Shown here: positions 1 to 7,736 of the stretch, piece after piece
How positions within the stretch are numbered: position 1 is the stretch's first letter
Layout: each line of letters starts with the position of its first letter
NCBI GenBank assembly: GCA_050696075.1
Contig: JBOGUF010000170.1
Span: 1-14,432 of the forward strand
DNA length: 14,432 nt
Origin: JBOGUF01 sp050696075
GTDB taxonomy: Bacteria; Chloroflexota; Chloroflexia; Thermomicrobiales; UBA6265
Direction: 5' to 3'
Program-made: the position numbers and the translations under genes
The notes under the pieces: generated by a model
Told to the model about the DNA's origin: nothing
Database searches by the model: none
Seen by the model: only the letters and a program-made list of their open reading frames with translations

Positions 1-120
1 GGTCCCGCCCCTACGACGGACGGGCGGGCACAGGTCCCGCCCCTACGACGGACGGGCGGGCACAGGTCCCGCCCCTACGACGGACGGGCGGGCACAGGTC
101 CCGCCCCTACGACGGACGGG
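1..120. repeat. 32-bp GC-rich tandem repeat, 3.75 copies
   Basis: Copies begin at 1, 33 and 65, with a partial fourth at 97-120. The copies are identical. The array probably starts before the window. Each unit starts GGTCCCGCCCC and ends GGGCGGGCACA, so every junction contains GGGCGGG, a 7-nt spacer (CACAGGT) and CCCGCCC. These are perfect 7-bp inverted repeats at 22-42, 54-74 and 86-106. There are no unique spacers, so it is not a CRISPR array. It looks like a local expansion of a GC-rich interspersed repeat. Its function is unknown. Confidence 0.9.
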
Positions 121-229
121 GCCGCGGCTCGATGAAACCGTCTGTGATTGAAACTCGTTAGCCGTAATGCATGCCCGGATGGGTGGCGAGGGTGCGCTTG
201 CCGCTCATGGGTGTAGGGTGAATGGGTCC

Positions 230-258
230 TTGACGCGCCAGGCCCAGGCTGGCAGCAT
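230..258 (+). promoter_or_regulatory. weak candidate promoter upstream of the PBP gene
   Basis: TTGACG at 230-235 is a good -35 match. The hexamer 17 nt downstream (CAGCAT, 253-258) is a poor -10 match. The 121-369 stretch is otherwise without a recognisable gene, and the short open frames across it have no coding features. A 13-mer at 209-221 (GGGTGTAGGGTGA) recurs upstream of the next gene and is an alternative promoter element. Confidence 0.2.
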
Positions 259-352
259 GAGAGGGACACCCCGCGAGTTCTCGTCGCATCGCTCCGGTCT
301 CCCGCACGGACCGTGTTCCCCGCACCCAAGTCGGCGTTTGCTGGGTCACTCG

Positions 353-359
353 GGAAGGG
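353..359 (+). promoter_or_regulatory. ribosome binding site deciding the PBP start
   Basis: GGAAGGG ends 10 nt before the GTG at 370. The more upstream in-frame GTG at 313 has no purine-rich element before it. This favours the start at 370, which also places the membrane anchor close to the N-terminus. Confidence 0.55.
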
Positions 360-369
360 TCCTACCTCG

Positions 370-2838
370 GTGTCGCGCCACTATTACTCACCATACGCAA
401 CTCGCCGAAGCCCGTCGCGCTGGCCGTGGGTCGTCATGTTCGTGTTGCTCCTGGTTTTTGCCGGGGCGGGGAGCGTCGTCTTTGCCCGCGACGCGGTCGA
501 GCGGGTGATCGACGTCGATCGCGCGCTGGAGCGGGTCGGGTTGGCCGATGAGGATGATTCGGCGCCGGATGAGCCGGCGGCGGTCGCGCAAGACGATTCC
601 TCGCCGATCGGTGAGGCGGACGAGGCGACGGCGGTAGCCTCTCCACAACCCGACGACGGCGAAGTTCAGCCCGGACTCGATGTGGCCGCGGCGCCGGATC
701 CGGACACCGAGGGCGAAGGCGATGAGGCGCCCGCGACTGCCGTGGCTGACGCGCGGGCCGCCGGCCAGGCGAGTCCCCAGGCGACTGAGGTTTCCGAGGA
801 GGACGTGGCGGCGGCGCTCGCGTCGCCGAACGATCTCATCGACCTCTACGGCGCGTTGTGGGCCGCCGGTGACTACGACGGTCTGTACGACCTCATCTCG
901 GTTGAGGCGCAAGAGGCGATTAGCCGGGAGGACTTCGTCGCCCGGTATCAGGGGATCGCCGCCGAGGCCGGGTTGACATCGGTGCAGATGGCGCGGACCG
1001 GGGAGCCGAATCTCGAGGCGCGGGCGCCGATCCACGTGGCGATGGAGTCGCGGCTGGTCGGTCCGATCGAGCAAGAGAACACGATCCAACTGGTCAAAGA
1101 GGAAGATGACTGGCGAGTGGCTTGGACGCCGTCGCTGATCTTCCGCAACTTGGATGACGGCTGCATCCAATTTAGCGGCGAGGAGATGCGGCGGGGCAGC
1201 ATCCTCGACCGGGACGGCGACCCGCTCGCCTACGACGGTCCGATCAGCCAGGTCGTCGTCGTGCCGGGCGAGATCACCGACGAGCAGAGGGTATTGCGCG
1301 AACTCAGCGAGCTCCTGGACATGCCGCGGGACGAGATCCAGGAGAAGTACGAGGGGCGGGCGCCGGACCAGTTCTGGGTGATCAAGCGGATCGCCGAGGC
1401 GGACACGCGGGAGTTGGTCGAAGTGTTGGGCGAACTGGAGGGCGTGCGCCTGCAGCAGACGACCGGACGCGTCTATCCGCTGGGCCCGCGGGCGGCGCAC
1501 ATTACCGGCTACGTGACGGTCGTCACCGCCGAGGATGTAGAGGAGGACACCGAGGGGATATTGGGGCCGGATGACGTCGTCGGCCGGGCCGGGATCGAGG
1601 CGGCGGCGGACGATCTGCTGCGCGGGGTGCCGGGCGGCGACTTGCAGATCGTGCATTGCGGGTCGCGAAACGAACGCGAGGTGATCGCCAGCAAGCGGGC
1701 CGAACTGGGCAAGGACCTCACCTTGACGGTCGATATCGACCTGCAAGAGGCGGTCGACGCGGCGTTGGGCGACGTCAAGGGGGCGGCGGTCATCGTCGAT
1801 CCGCGGTCCGGCCAGGTGCTGGCAATGGCGAGTCGACCGAGCTTCGACCCCAATTGGTTCGTGCTTGGGTTTGCGGACGACGATTGGGCCTACGTCAACG
1901 ACGAGGACGAGCGGCCGTTGCTCAACCGGGCGACGCAGGCGGCGTACCCGACCGGTTCGATCTTTAAGGTGATCACGGCGTCGGCGGCGATGACGGAACT
2001 CGGCTACACGGACCAATCGCAGATCGACTGCCCGCAACAATGGAGTATTCCGGGCACGTCGCAGGTGTGGCGGGACTGGACGGACGACGAAGGCTTGCCG
2101 GCGCAGGGGATGTTGTCGCTGCACAACGCCATCGTCCAGTCGTGCAACACCGTCTTCTACCAACTCGGATATGAGCTTGACGAGAAGGACAACGAGTTGT
2201 TGCCGCGGATGGCGCGGGAGTATGGGTTAGGCGAGCCGACCGGTATCCCCTTCTTGCCGGAGATCGCCGGCACGGTGCCCGATCCGGAGTGGAAGCTGGA
2301 GGTCGTCGGCGACTACTGGGCGACGGGCGACTCGGTCAACTTCGCCATCGGGCAGGGGTACATCGAGGCGACGCCGTTGCAGATGGCGATGGTCTACGCG
2401 ACGATCGCGAACAACGGGTCGCTGTTGCGGCCGTACATCGTCGAGTTCGCCAAGGAGCCGGGGGGAGGCTCGGAGGTAATTGGGGAGCGTAAGGGGCGCA
2501 ACAGCATCGACGTCAGTCGGGAGAACATCCAGGCGTTGCAGCGCGCGCTCCGCGACCAGACGAGCAACGGGTTCGGGGCGGGCTCAACGCGGGTTTTCGG
2601 CGACTACCAATACCCGATCGCGGGCAAGACGGGAACAGCGGAGAACCAACTCGACCGCTCGGGCAAGCCGCACTCGTGGTTCGCGTCGTTCGGGCCGTAC
2701 GGGGAGCGGGCGACGATCACGTCGATCGTGATGCTGGAAAACGTGGGCGAAGGGGTGACGTACGCGGCGCCTATGACGCGGGAGATCTATGATGCATATT
2801 TGGCGACGGATTTGATGGAAGCAATCGATTCTGGATAG
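370..2838 (+). CDS. class B penicillin-binding protein (D,D-transpeptidase) with MecA_N-like domain
   Basis: The gene encodes a predicted 822-aa membrane-anchored peptidoglycan transpeptidase that cross-links stem peptides on the outer face of the membrane. A short Arg-rich N-terminus leads into one membrane segment at about 19-38. An acidic Ala/Pro/Asp/Glu linker of about 100 residues follows, then an NTF2-like domain at about 145-265 ending in the WTPSLIF motif typical of MecA_N. The PBP dimerisation domain opens with RGSILDRDGDPLA (about 275-287). The transpeptidase carries all three active-site motifs: SIFK (S530-K533), SCN (591-593) and KTG (753-755), plus a GQG...TPLQMA stretch. The catalytic core looks intact, so activity is expected. 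The start is GTG 370; GTG 313 would add 19 residues. The 169-bp gap downstream suggests a single-gene unit. It could be a division or elongation PBP, and the sequence does not decide which. Confidence 0.93.
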   Translation: MSRHYYSPYATRRSPSRWPWVVMFVLLLVFAGAGSVVFARDAVERVIDVDRALERVGLADEDDSAPDEPAAVAQDDSSPIGEADEATAVASPQPDDGEVQPGLDVAAAPDPDTEGEGDEAPATAVADARAAGQASPQATEVSEEDVAAALASPNDLIDLYGALWAAGDYDGLYDLISVEAQEAISREDFVARYQGIAAEAGLTSVQMARTGEPNLEARAPIHVAMESRLVGPIEQENTIQLVKEEDDWRVAWTPSLIFRNLDDGCIQFSGEEMRRGSILDRDGDPLAYDGPISQVVVVPGEITDEQRVLRELSELLDMPRDEIQEKYEGRAPDQFWVIKRIAEADTRELVEVLGELEGVRLQQTTGRVYPLGPRAAHITGYVTVVTAEDVEEDTEGILGPDDVVGRAGIEAAADDLLRGVPGGDLQIVHCGSRNEREVIASKRAELGKDLTLTVDIDLQEAVDAALGDVKGAAVIVDPRSGQVLAMASRPSFDPNWFVLGFADDDWAYVNDEDERPLLNRATQAAYPTGSIFKVITASAAMTELGYTDQSQIDCPQQWSIPGTSQVWRDWTDDEGLPAQGMLSLHNAIVQSCNTVFYQLGYELDEKDNELLPRMAREYGLGEPTGIPFLPEIAGTVPDPEWKLEVVGDYWATGDSVNFAIGQGYIEATPLQMAMVYATIANNGSLLRPYIVEFAKEPGGGSEVIGERKGRNSIDVSRENIQALQRALRDQTSNGFGAGSTRVFGDYQYPIAGKTGTAENQLDRSGKPHSWFASFGPYGERATITSIVMLENVGEGVTYAAPMTREIYDAYLATDLMEAIDSG

Positions 2839-2929
2839 ATCGCGCTTCACACAGGGCTAATTCGTGACGATCGTTGCGCGGCAATCCGTGCTCCTATAGA
2901 CCTGCCAGGGCAAAACAATCTTGCAAACC

Positions 2930-2958
2930 TTGCCCGCGTTGGCGGACGGGTGTAGGGT
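2930..2958 (+). promoter_or_regulatory. candidate promoter for the LamG-repeat protein gene
   Basis: TTGCCC (2930-2935), a 17-nt spacer and TAGGGT (2953-2958) give a plausible sigma-70-type promoter, with about 50 nt to the start codon. The -10 lies inside a 13-mer, GGGTGTAGGGTGA (2948-2960), that also occurs at 209-221 upstream of the PBP gene. The hexamer matches are only partial. Confidence 0.35.
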
Positions 2959-2991
2959 GATACGCGGGTAATTGCAACTGCATACGCATTA

Positions 2992-3001
2992 GGGGAAGGA
3001 G
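2992..3001 (+). promoter_or_regulatory. strong Shine-Dalgarno deciding the start at 3008
   Basis: GGGGAAGGAG sits 6 nt before ATG 3008 and only 3 nt before the in-frame TTG at 3005. The ATG is therefore the start. Confidence 0.8.
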
Positions 3002-3007
3002 ACGTTG

Positions 3008-5764
3008 ATGCGGCGCGCTGCCACGATCGGGTTGTGGTGGGCCCTGGTTATGCTCCTGCTGCTGGGCGGGAGCCCGGCGGTTGCGTTCGCGCAAGAAGTC
3101 GCGACGCCGGAAGCGCCGGGCGCCCAGGAGGAAGACGCGGGGGACGCGATCGACCGCTGGCGCGTGCAAGCGCGCCTCAGCCCGAGTCTCTTCGGGCCGG
3201 AAGCGGGAACGATCGACCACGACCCCGAACGCGTCGGCTTGCGCCCCGCCGACGTCAGCACCAAGAACTTCTACGCCCGCGCGACCTTCCTCAATCCGTA
3301 CGACGCGGCCGAGCAACCGTTCGACTACGGTTTTTCGTTCCGCCGCGGGCGGGACGCCGCCTTCAACCTCTACCTCATCAGCGGGGAAGGCTGGGTCTTC
3401 GACTACGGCGGGACGACGCTCGATGCCGGACCGGTGGATGGCCTCGAAACAGGCGCCGGAGCGACAAACGAGCTCGAAGTCGCGGTTGTCGGAGGCGAAG
3501 CGCATTTCGCCCTCAACGGGGATCAAATTGCCACGGTTGACGTCTCTCGTCGAGACGTGAGCGGAGACGTGGCGGTCGGCACGGCGTTCACGAACGAGGG
3601 CACGCAAGAGGGTGCGACGACCCCGTTCGAGGCGTTCCAGGTCTGGTCGCTTGACGGGGCGGTCGAGGAGGATAGCGTTGCGCCCGATCCGGCGGGGTCC
3701 GCGCTGCTCGACGCGGGACGAGCAGTCGCGCAGCAGGAGCAGGCGACCTATGGGCCCCTGAGCGGCAACTTGACCGAAACCGGGCTGGGCGAGAGCGTGC
3801 AACTGGAGTCGGCCGGGGTTGACGTCGCCGACTTCTACCTGCGCCTGCGAGTGACGGCGCCGCGCGACGTCACCGAACAACCGTGGGACGTCGGGATCGG
3901 TTTCCGCGACGCCGGGGAAAACAATCAGTACCGGCTGACGATCGCCTCCGACGGCACCTGGTACTACTCGGTCGGAGTCGAGGCGGCGAGACGGGCGGGC
4001 ACGTTCGCGGGGCTGGAGACGGCGGCCGGCGCCGTCAACTTAATCGAACTGGTAGTCGAGGGGACATCCGCGGGCTTGGCGGTGAACGGTTCGCACGTCG
4101 CAACGTTCGTGCTCGAGGGTGGTCCGGCGAGCGGGAACGTGTGGATCGCGGCCGGACTCTACCTGATAGATGCGGTGTCGGGCGCGACTACCGCCTTCGA
4201 GGATTTCACAATCTGGTCGCTGGGGGCGGTCCAACCCGAGACGCCCGAAGCGGAGGAAAGCCCCGAGGCGGAGTTGACCGAGGGCGACGAGGCAACCTTT
4301 CGGCAATTCCTTGATGCATCGCGAGCGCGGGCGAGCATCGCCGGGCCGGACGCGGGCGAGATCCCGCACGACGCGGAGCGGGTGATCATCCGCGAGCTCG
4401 ACGTCGACGTGCAGGACTTTGTGGCCCACGTGAGCTTCACGAATCCGTATCCGACCGACGAGGGATCGTGGGACTACGGTATCGAATTCAGACTGACGGA
4501 CGAGGCACACTACCGGCTTTACGTGACGTCGAACGGGGAATGGTTCCTGGCACTGGGCAGCCAGGAGATTCTCGACCAAGGGGAGGTGACGAACCTCGAC
4601 ACGACCGAGGGTGGCACGAACGAGCTGGACGTGGTCGTCGCCGGGGATGTGGCCTCCTTCGCGGTCAACGGTGAGTTCGTGGTGGCGGTCGACGTCTCGG
4701 GGCACGCGGTCAGCGGAAGCGTTGCCGCCGGGACGGCGTTCCTTGAGGGGAACTTCGTCGACGGCGCGGTGACGCCGTACGAGGAGTTCGAGGTTTGGGC
4801 ACTGGTCGAGGGTGAGGCTGGCCCGGTCGAGACCGAGGCAGCGCCGACCGAAGTGGTCGAGACACCGGAGGCGTCGCCGGTGGCCGGCGAACCGACCTAC
4901 ACCAGCCCGGCCTACGGCTTTTCGGTGCGTTGGGACGAAACCTGGACCGAGGTTGCACGGAGCGGCGAGAACGAGGTCGACACGGTTCGGATCGACAACG
5001 GCGTCAGCACGGTCGACTTCTACGGCTACAGCACGACGCAGACACCGGGGCAATGCGTCGACGCCGAGTTCACGCTCTTTGAGACGACGGAAGGGTACAG
5101 CGACGCGCGGGTGATGGTGGACGAGAACGGCCAGGAGTTGCGGGTCGAAGAAGATGGCCGCGCCTGGGGCGTCTTCGAGTTCGTGTTCACCACGGAGGGG
5201 GGCGCGCTGACCGACTACACGGCCTACGTCGAGTGCCGGCCGATCGTGGCCGGTGAGTCGATGGTGCTGGTCGTGCAGTACGTGACGTCGGACCAATTCG
5301 CGGACCAGGAGGATGCGCGGGAGGAGCTGCTCGCTACGTTGCAAACGGGCGCGGAAGCGCCTGTCGAGGAGACGGCGACGGTCGAGCCAACCGAGGAAGC
5401 GACCGAGGAGCCAACCGAGGAGGCGACGGCGGAGACGACCGGCAGCACGGTCAACGTGCGGATCGGCCCGGTCGGCGATTCGGGCGTGAATGGTCTGGCA
5501 ACGTTGGTGGCGGTGGGCGATCAGACCGAGGTGACGGTGCTCGCCATCGGGGCCGAAGCGGGCGCGGTCGTGTTGATCCAGGAAGGCGGCTGCGACAGCC
5601 TGACACCGGCGCCGGCGCACCTGCTGCGCGGCTTTGACGCGACGGGAACGAGCACGACGACGGTGAATGCGCCGCTGGCCGACTTGCAGGGCGGGTTCTC
5701 GATCACAATCCACGCCGACGTCTCCGACTTGTCGCGGCCGGTGGCGTGTGGGGAGATACTGTAG
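3008..5764 (+). CDS. secreted multidomain protein: three LamG-like repeats, PsbP-like domain, C-terminal beta domain
   Basis: A 918-aa exported protein of unknown function. A signal peptide (MRRA, hydrophobic core about 8-21, likely cleavage after AFA near 28) is followed by three homologous units of about 160-170 residues at about 50-215, 246-405 and 430-599. Each has a W/F-D-Y/V-G-x2-F-R core, a Y-x-L/LYxxS-x-G-x-W/WF strand and a closing A/EFxxWSL or VWAL strand. This fits a LamG/concanavalin-like beta-sandwich (DUF1080-like). Residues about 630-779 (YTSPAYGFSVRW onward) look like a PsbP/MOG1-type domain. A Thr/Glu/Pro linker with short repeats (about 780-811) leads to a final domain of about 105 residues with two cysteines (GGCDSL and VACGEI), of a kind I associate with Thermomicrobia secreted proteins. 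No C-terminal anchor or catalytic motif is seen, so a binding or extracellular-matrix role is only an inference. Its own promoter and RBS suggest a single-gene unit. Confidence 0.9.
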   Translation: MRRAATIGLWWALVMLLLLGGSPAVAFAQEVATPEAPGAQEEDAGDAIDRWRVQARLSPSLFGPEAGTIDHDPERVGLRPADVSTKNFYARATFLNPYDAAEQPFDYGFSFRRGRDAAFNLYLISGEGWVFDYGGTTLDAGPVDGLETGAGATNELEVAVVGGEAHFALNGDQIATVDVSRRDVSGDVAVGTAFTNEGTQEGATTPFEAFQVWSLDGAVEEDSVAPDPAGSALLDAGRAVAQQEQATYGPLSGNLTETGLGESVQLESAGVDVADFYLRLRVTAPRDVTEQPWDVGIGFRDAGENNQYRLTIASDGTWYYSVGVEAARRAGTFAGLETAAGAVNLIELVVEGTSAGLAVNGSHVATFVLEGGPASGNVWIAAGLYLIDAVSGATTAFEDFTIWSLGAVQPETPEAEESPEAELTEGDEATFRQFLDASRARASIAGPDAGEIPHDAERVIIRELDVDVQDFVAHVSFTNPYPTDEGSWDYGIEFRLTDEAHYRLYVTSNGEWFLALGSQEILDQGEVTNLDTTEGGTNELDVVVAGDVASFAVNGEFVVAVDVSGHAVSGSVAAGTAFLEGNFVDGAVTPYEEFEVWALVEGEAGPVETEAAPTEVVETPEASPVAGEPTYTSPAYGFSVRWDETWTEVARSGENEVDTVRIDNGVSTVDFYGYSTTQTPGQCVDAEFTLFETTEGYSDARVMVDENGQELRVEEDGRAWGVFEFVFTTEGGALTDYTAYVECRPIVAGESMVLVVQYVTSDQFADQEDAREELLATLQTGAEAPVEETATVEPTEEATEEPTEEATAETTGSTVNVRIGPVGDSGVNGLATLVAVGDQTEVTVLAIGAEAGAVVLIQEGGCDSLTPAPAHLLRGFDATGTSTTTVNAPLADLQGGFSITIHADVSDLSRPVACGEIL
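5384..5431 (+). repeat. 24-bp in-frame tandem repeat in the linker of the LamG-repeat protein
   Basis: Two adjacent 24-bp copies (5384-5407 and 5408-5431), each starting GAGCCAACCGAGGA, differ at three bases. They encode an EPTEEATx unit, a typical extracellular spacer between domains. Confidence 0.7.
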
Positions 5765-5867
5765 GCGTAAGGCGTAAGGTGTAAGGCGTAAGGTGTTAGG
5801 CGTTAGGCGTTAGGCGTTAGGGGCTTCGTCGTTTTCCCTAACGCCTAATCCCTAATCCCTAACGCCT
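5761..5867. repeat. telomere-like heptamer array folding into a long hairpin; possible terminator
   Basis: From 5761 to 5823 nine consecutive 7-mers follow the consensus T(A/T)AGGCG (variants TAAGGTG and TTAGGGG; the first unit is GTAGGCG). After a 13-nt loop (5823-5835, including TTTT) the complement follows at 5836-5867 as CCTAACG/CCTAATC units. Arms 5791-5822 and 5836-5867 pair over 32 positions with five mismatches. The TAG stop codon of the upstream gene lies inside the first heptamer. Such an RNA hairpin could end transcription or protect the 3' end, but there is no classical U-tract after the second arm. A lone TAGGCGTTA copy occurs at 7611-7619. Confidence 0.85.
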
Positions 5868-5978
5868 CGGGTGCGGTAGGATGCCACGTGCCGGGGGCGC
5901 GCCGCCTGGATCGATGGTGCACACGATTCACCGGCCGTCTCCGGCGATGAATTGTTGTGGCGATGGGTGGTGGAGCCG

Positions 5979-6554
5979 ATGGCATCCGCGGAACCGATGG
6001 GGCAAGGCGCGGCGCGCGTGGTGCGGGTGGTGGATGCGGGTGTCGCCGGGTTCGTGCGGCACTGGCTGCTGGCCGTGAACGCGATCATGGCCGGGTACGT
6101 TGGGTTGGCCGCGCTGGCGCCGCTGCTCCGCGCCGCTGACTATGATTTGCTGGCGCGGCCGATCTACGCGGCCTTTGGCTTGATCTGCCACCAGCGGCCG
6201 GAGCGCAGTTTCCATCTCGCCGGCCACCAGATGGCCTGCTGCGAGCGCTGTGCCGCCATCTACGGGGCGCTCTTCCTCGGCGGTCTGGCCTTTGCGCTGG
6301 TCCGCGCGCGCTTTGCCCCGCTCTCCCTCGCGATGCTGGCGGTGCTCTTCCTGCCGATGGCGGTGGATGGGCTGACGCAGGTGGTTGGTTTGCGAGAAAG
6401 TACGTGGGAGTTGCGGGTGTTGACGGGTAGTCTGTTTGGATTTGGATTGGTGTGGTTCGTCTTTCCGCATTTGGAACGCGGCTTCAAGACGGAAACGACC
6501 TCCTACAGCGCGGTGCGACGTTGTTCGACGCCGGGGGCAAAGAGGTCGTGGTAG
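5979..6554 (+). CDS. DUF2085 family membrane protein
   Basis: A 191-aa integral membrane protein of the DUF2085 family, whose biochemical role is not established. The hallmark LICHQRPERSF motif (Cys70, His71, Gln72) and HQMACCERCAAIYG (Cys87, Cys88, Cys91) are both present, which may form a metal or redox site. About four hydrophobic segments are visible at roughly 27-50, 92-109, 114-133 and 146-163. ATG 5979 is chosen because it gives a compact N-terminus; in-frame TTG 5952 and GTG 5967 are alternatives, and no clear Shine-Dalgarno decides between them. The last 17 codons lie antisense to the end of the convergent gene, so the C-terminal tail (from about 175, polar and unlike the family core) is probably not under much constraint. 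A possible -10 (TAGGAT, 5877-5882) lies about 100 bp upstream. Confidence 0.82.
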   Translation: MASAEPMGQGAARVVRVVDAGVAGFVRHWLLAVNAIMAGYVGLAALAPLLRAADYDLLARPIYAAFGLICHQRPERSFHLAGHQMACCERCAAIYGALFLGGLAFALVRARFAPLSLAMLAVLFLPMAVDGLTQVVGLRESTWELRVLTGSLFGFGLVWFVFPHLERGFKTETTSYSAVRRCSTPGAKRSW

Positions 6555-7579
6555 AGCTCGGCGAGTTGGCGGCGAGTGGTGGGGGAATGGGCGTCGAATT
6601 GGGCTTGTGCGGTCGGGGAGAGGCGGAGGCGGAGGGACCAGACGAGGCGGGCCTCATCGCGGGTGAAGGCGTCGGTGACGTGGGGTGAGGCGCTCCAGAC
6701 GCGACAGGTTTCGGCCAGGGCGTCGTCGTCGAGCGGCAGAAAATGCTGCTCGATAAAGGCGATGGCGGGGTCGGCGGGCGCGGTTGAGCTGTCGCGGTGG
6801 GTGGCGCGGAAGGTCGGTAGCGAGACGAGGGCCGCGCGGGCCGGGGCGATGGCCGGTGGGGCCGCGGGGATCGGTGGTTCCTGCCTCGCCGGATCGGAGC
6901 GGCGGGTCTGGAGGTAGCCGGCGAAGATGGTGGCGACGCCGATCGACATCGGGATGTAGTAGTACTCCTCCTGTCCAAAGCGCGTGGCGGTGCCGCCGGC
7001 GGCGACGATGAGTGTGCCGACCGCGATCAGGATGCAGCCGACCACGCGGTGGCGCTGGCCGCCCATTTGGCGGAAGCGCCACGCCGAGTAGAGCACCCCC
7101 CCAACGAGGACGACGGTGCTGACGCTGTTGAGGATGGCCGCGAGCGCGCCGAGACCGGAGCTGCGGTCGATCGCCTCCCAGCCGTCGGCGGGCAGGCGCG
7201 CGTCGTCGATCGCGGCGTTCCAGACGACGGTGACGGCGAGGGCCGTGAGGAGGAGCATCGTGCCAGGCAAAACCGCGACAAACCGCTTGTTGGTTCCCGC
7301 CAGCAGGTAGAGCTCGCCGATGGCGAGATAGGCGACGACGAGAACGGCGCCGAAGAGATAATAGGTGCGGGCGAGGAGGGGGGTCCACTCACCAATCATG
7401 GAGGCGGTCTTGGCGCCGGCGGCAAGGGCGAAAATCGCGAAGGCGATCGTCCAGACGACCTTGTGCGGCCGGGTTCGGCGCAGCGCGTCGTGGCCGATGA
7501 CGGCGGCGCAGGCAGCGCTGATGAGGGTGGCGAGGAATGGAAAGACAACCACGGCTGGCGAAGACTCCGGTCGAGACAA
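6503..7579 (-). CDS. predicted membrane protein with about seven membrane segments and a cytosolic C-terminal region
   Basis: Not recognised as a named family. The 358-aa product has about seven hydrophobic helices at roughly 10-28, 42-62, 70-95, 103-121, 144-166, 178-198 and 210-226. A Pro/Ala-rich linker (about 228-262) and a soluble region of about 95 residues (IAFIEQHF...ELYHDLFAPG) follow, the latter rich in Leu/Ala/Arg and probably helical. The topology resembles 7TM sensor modules, but no kinase, GGDEF or other effector domain is present. The start at 7579 is a TTG without a good Shine-Dalgarno. GTG 7552 is an alternative, with GGAG 12 nt before it. The gene is divergent from the PIG-L gene and overlaps the DUF2085 gene by 52 bp tail to tail. 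A role in sensing or transport would be speculation. Confidence 0.78.
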   Translation of the reverse strand: MSRPESSPAVVVFPFLATLISAACAAVIGHDALRRTRPHKVVWTIAFAIFALAAGAKTASMIGEWTPLLARTYYLFGAVLVVAYLAIGELYLLAGTNKRFVAVLPGTMLLLTALAVTVVWNAAIDDARLPADGWEAIDRSSGLGALAAILNSVSTVVLVGGVLYSAWRFRQMGGQRHRVVGCILIAVGTLIVAAGGTATRFGQEEYYYIPMSIGVATIFAGYLQTRRSDPARQEPPIPAAPPAIAPARAALVSLPTFRATHRDSSTAPADPAIAFIEQHFLPLDDDALAETCRVWSASPHVTDAFTRDEARLVWSLRLRLSPTAQAQFDAHSPTTRRQLAELYHDLFAPGVEQRRTAL

Positions 7580-7647
7580 ACGCGCGAGCGGCCGGGGGAA
7601 TGGTAGCAGCTAGGCGTTACAGGGTGTCTGGAAAGGGGGTGTGCCCC

Positions 7648-7653
7648 TAGAAT
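7648..7653 (+). promoter_or_regulatory. candidate -10 element for the PIG-L gene
   Basis: TAGAAT matches the sigma-70 -10 consensus at five of six positions and lies in the 157-bp divergent intergenic region. No convincing -35 sits 16-18 nt upstream (TGTCTG at 7625-7630). It would give a leader of about 75 nt. Confidence 0.3.
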
Positions 7654-7724
7654 AGGAGGATGGTGATCCACTTCATGTGCAAGCGCCTGGTACCGAAATG
7701 GTGCGTTTTCAGACAGGCTCTCAT

Positions 7725-7731
7725 AGAGGAG
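7725..7731 (+). promoter_or_regulatory. ribosome binding site deciding the PIG-L gene start
   Basis: AGAGGAG ends 5 nt before ATG 7737. This supports that start over the longer frame opening at the TTG at 7677. Confidence 0.75.
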
Positions 7732-7736
7732 AATCA

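Noticed and set aside
1..120. CRISPR array
   Set aside because: The repeats are directly adjacent and identical with no variable spacers.
388..2163. 591-codon open frame on the minus strand across the PBP gene
   Set aside because: Antisense shadow of a GC-rich gene. The product is Arg/His/Asp/Val-rich low-complexity sequence with no family features, while the plus frame has intact PBP motifs.
2839..2890. Rho-independent terminator after the PBP gene
   Set aside because: Only a 4-bp stem (TTGC-GCG-GCAA) is visible and no T-run follows.
4040..5713. 557-codon minus-strand open frame across the LamG-repeat gene
   Set aside because: Antisense shadow. The plus frame has a signal peptide, a strong RBS and repeated domains.
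7049..7606. 185-codon plus-strand frame over the 7TM gene
   Set aside because: Highly charged Gly/Glu/Asp/Arg-rich antisense product. The minus frame encodes clear membrane helices.
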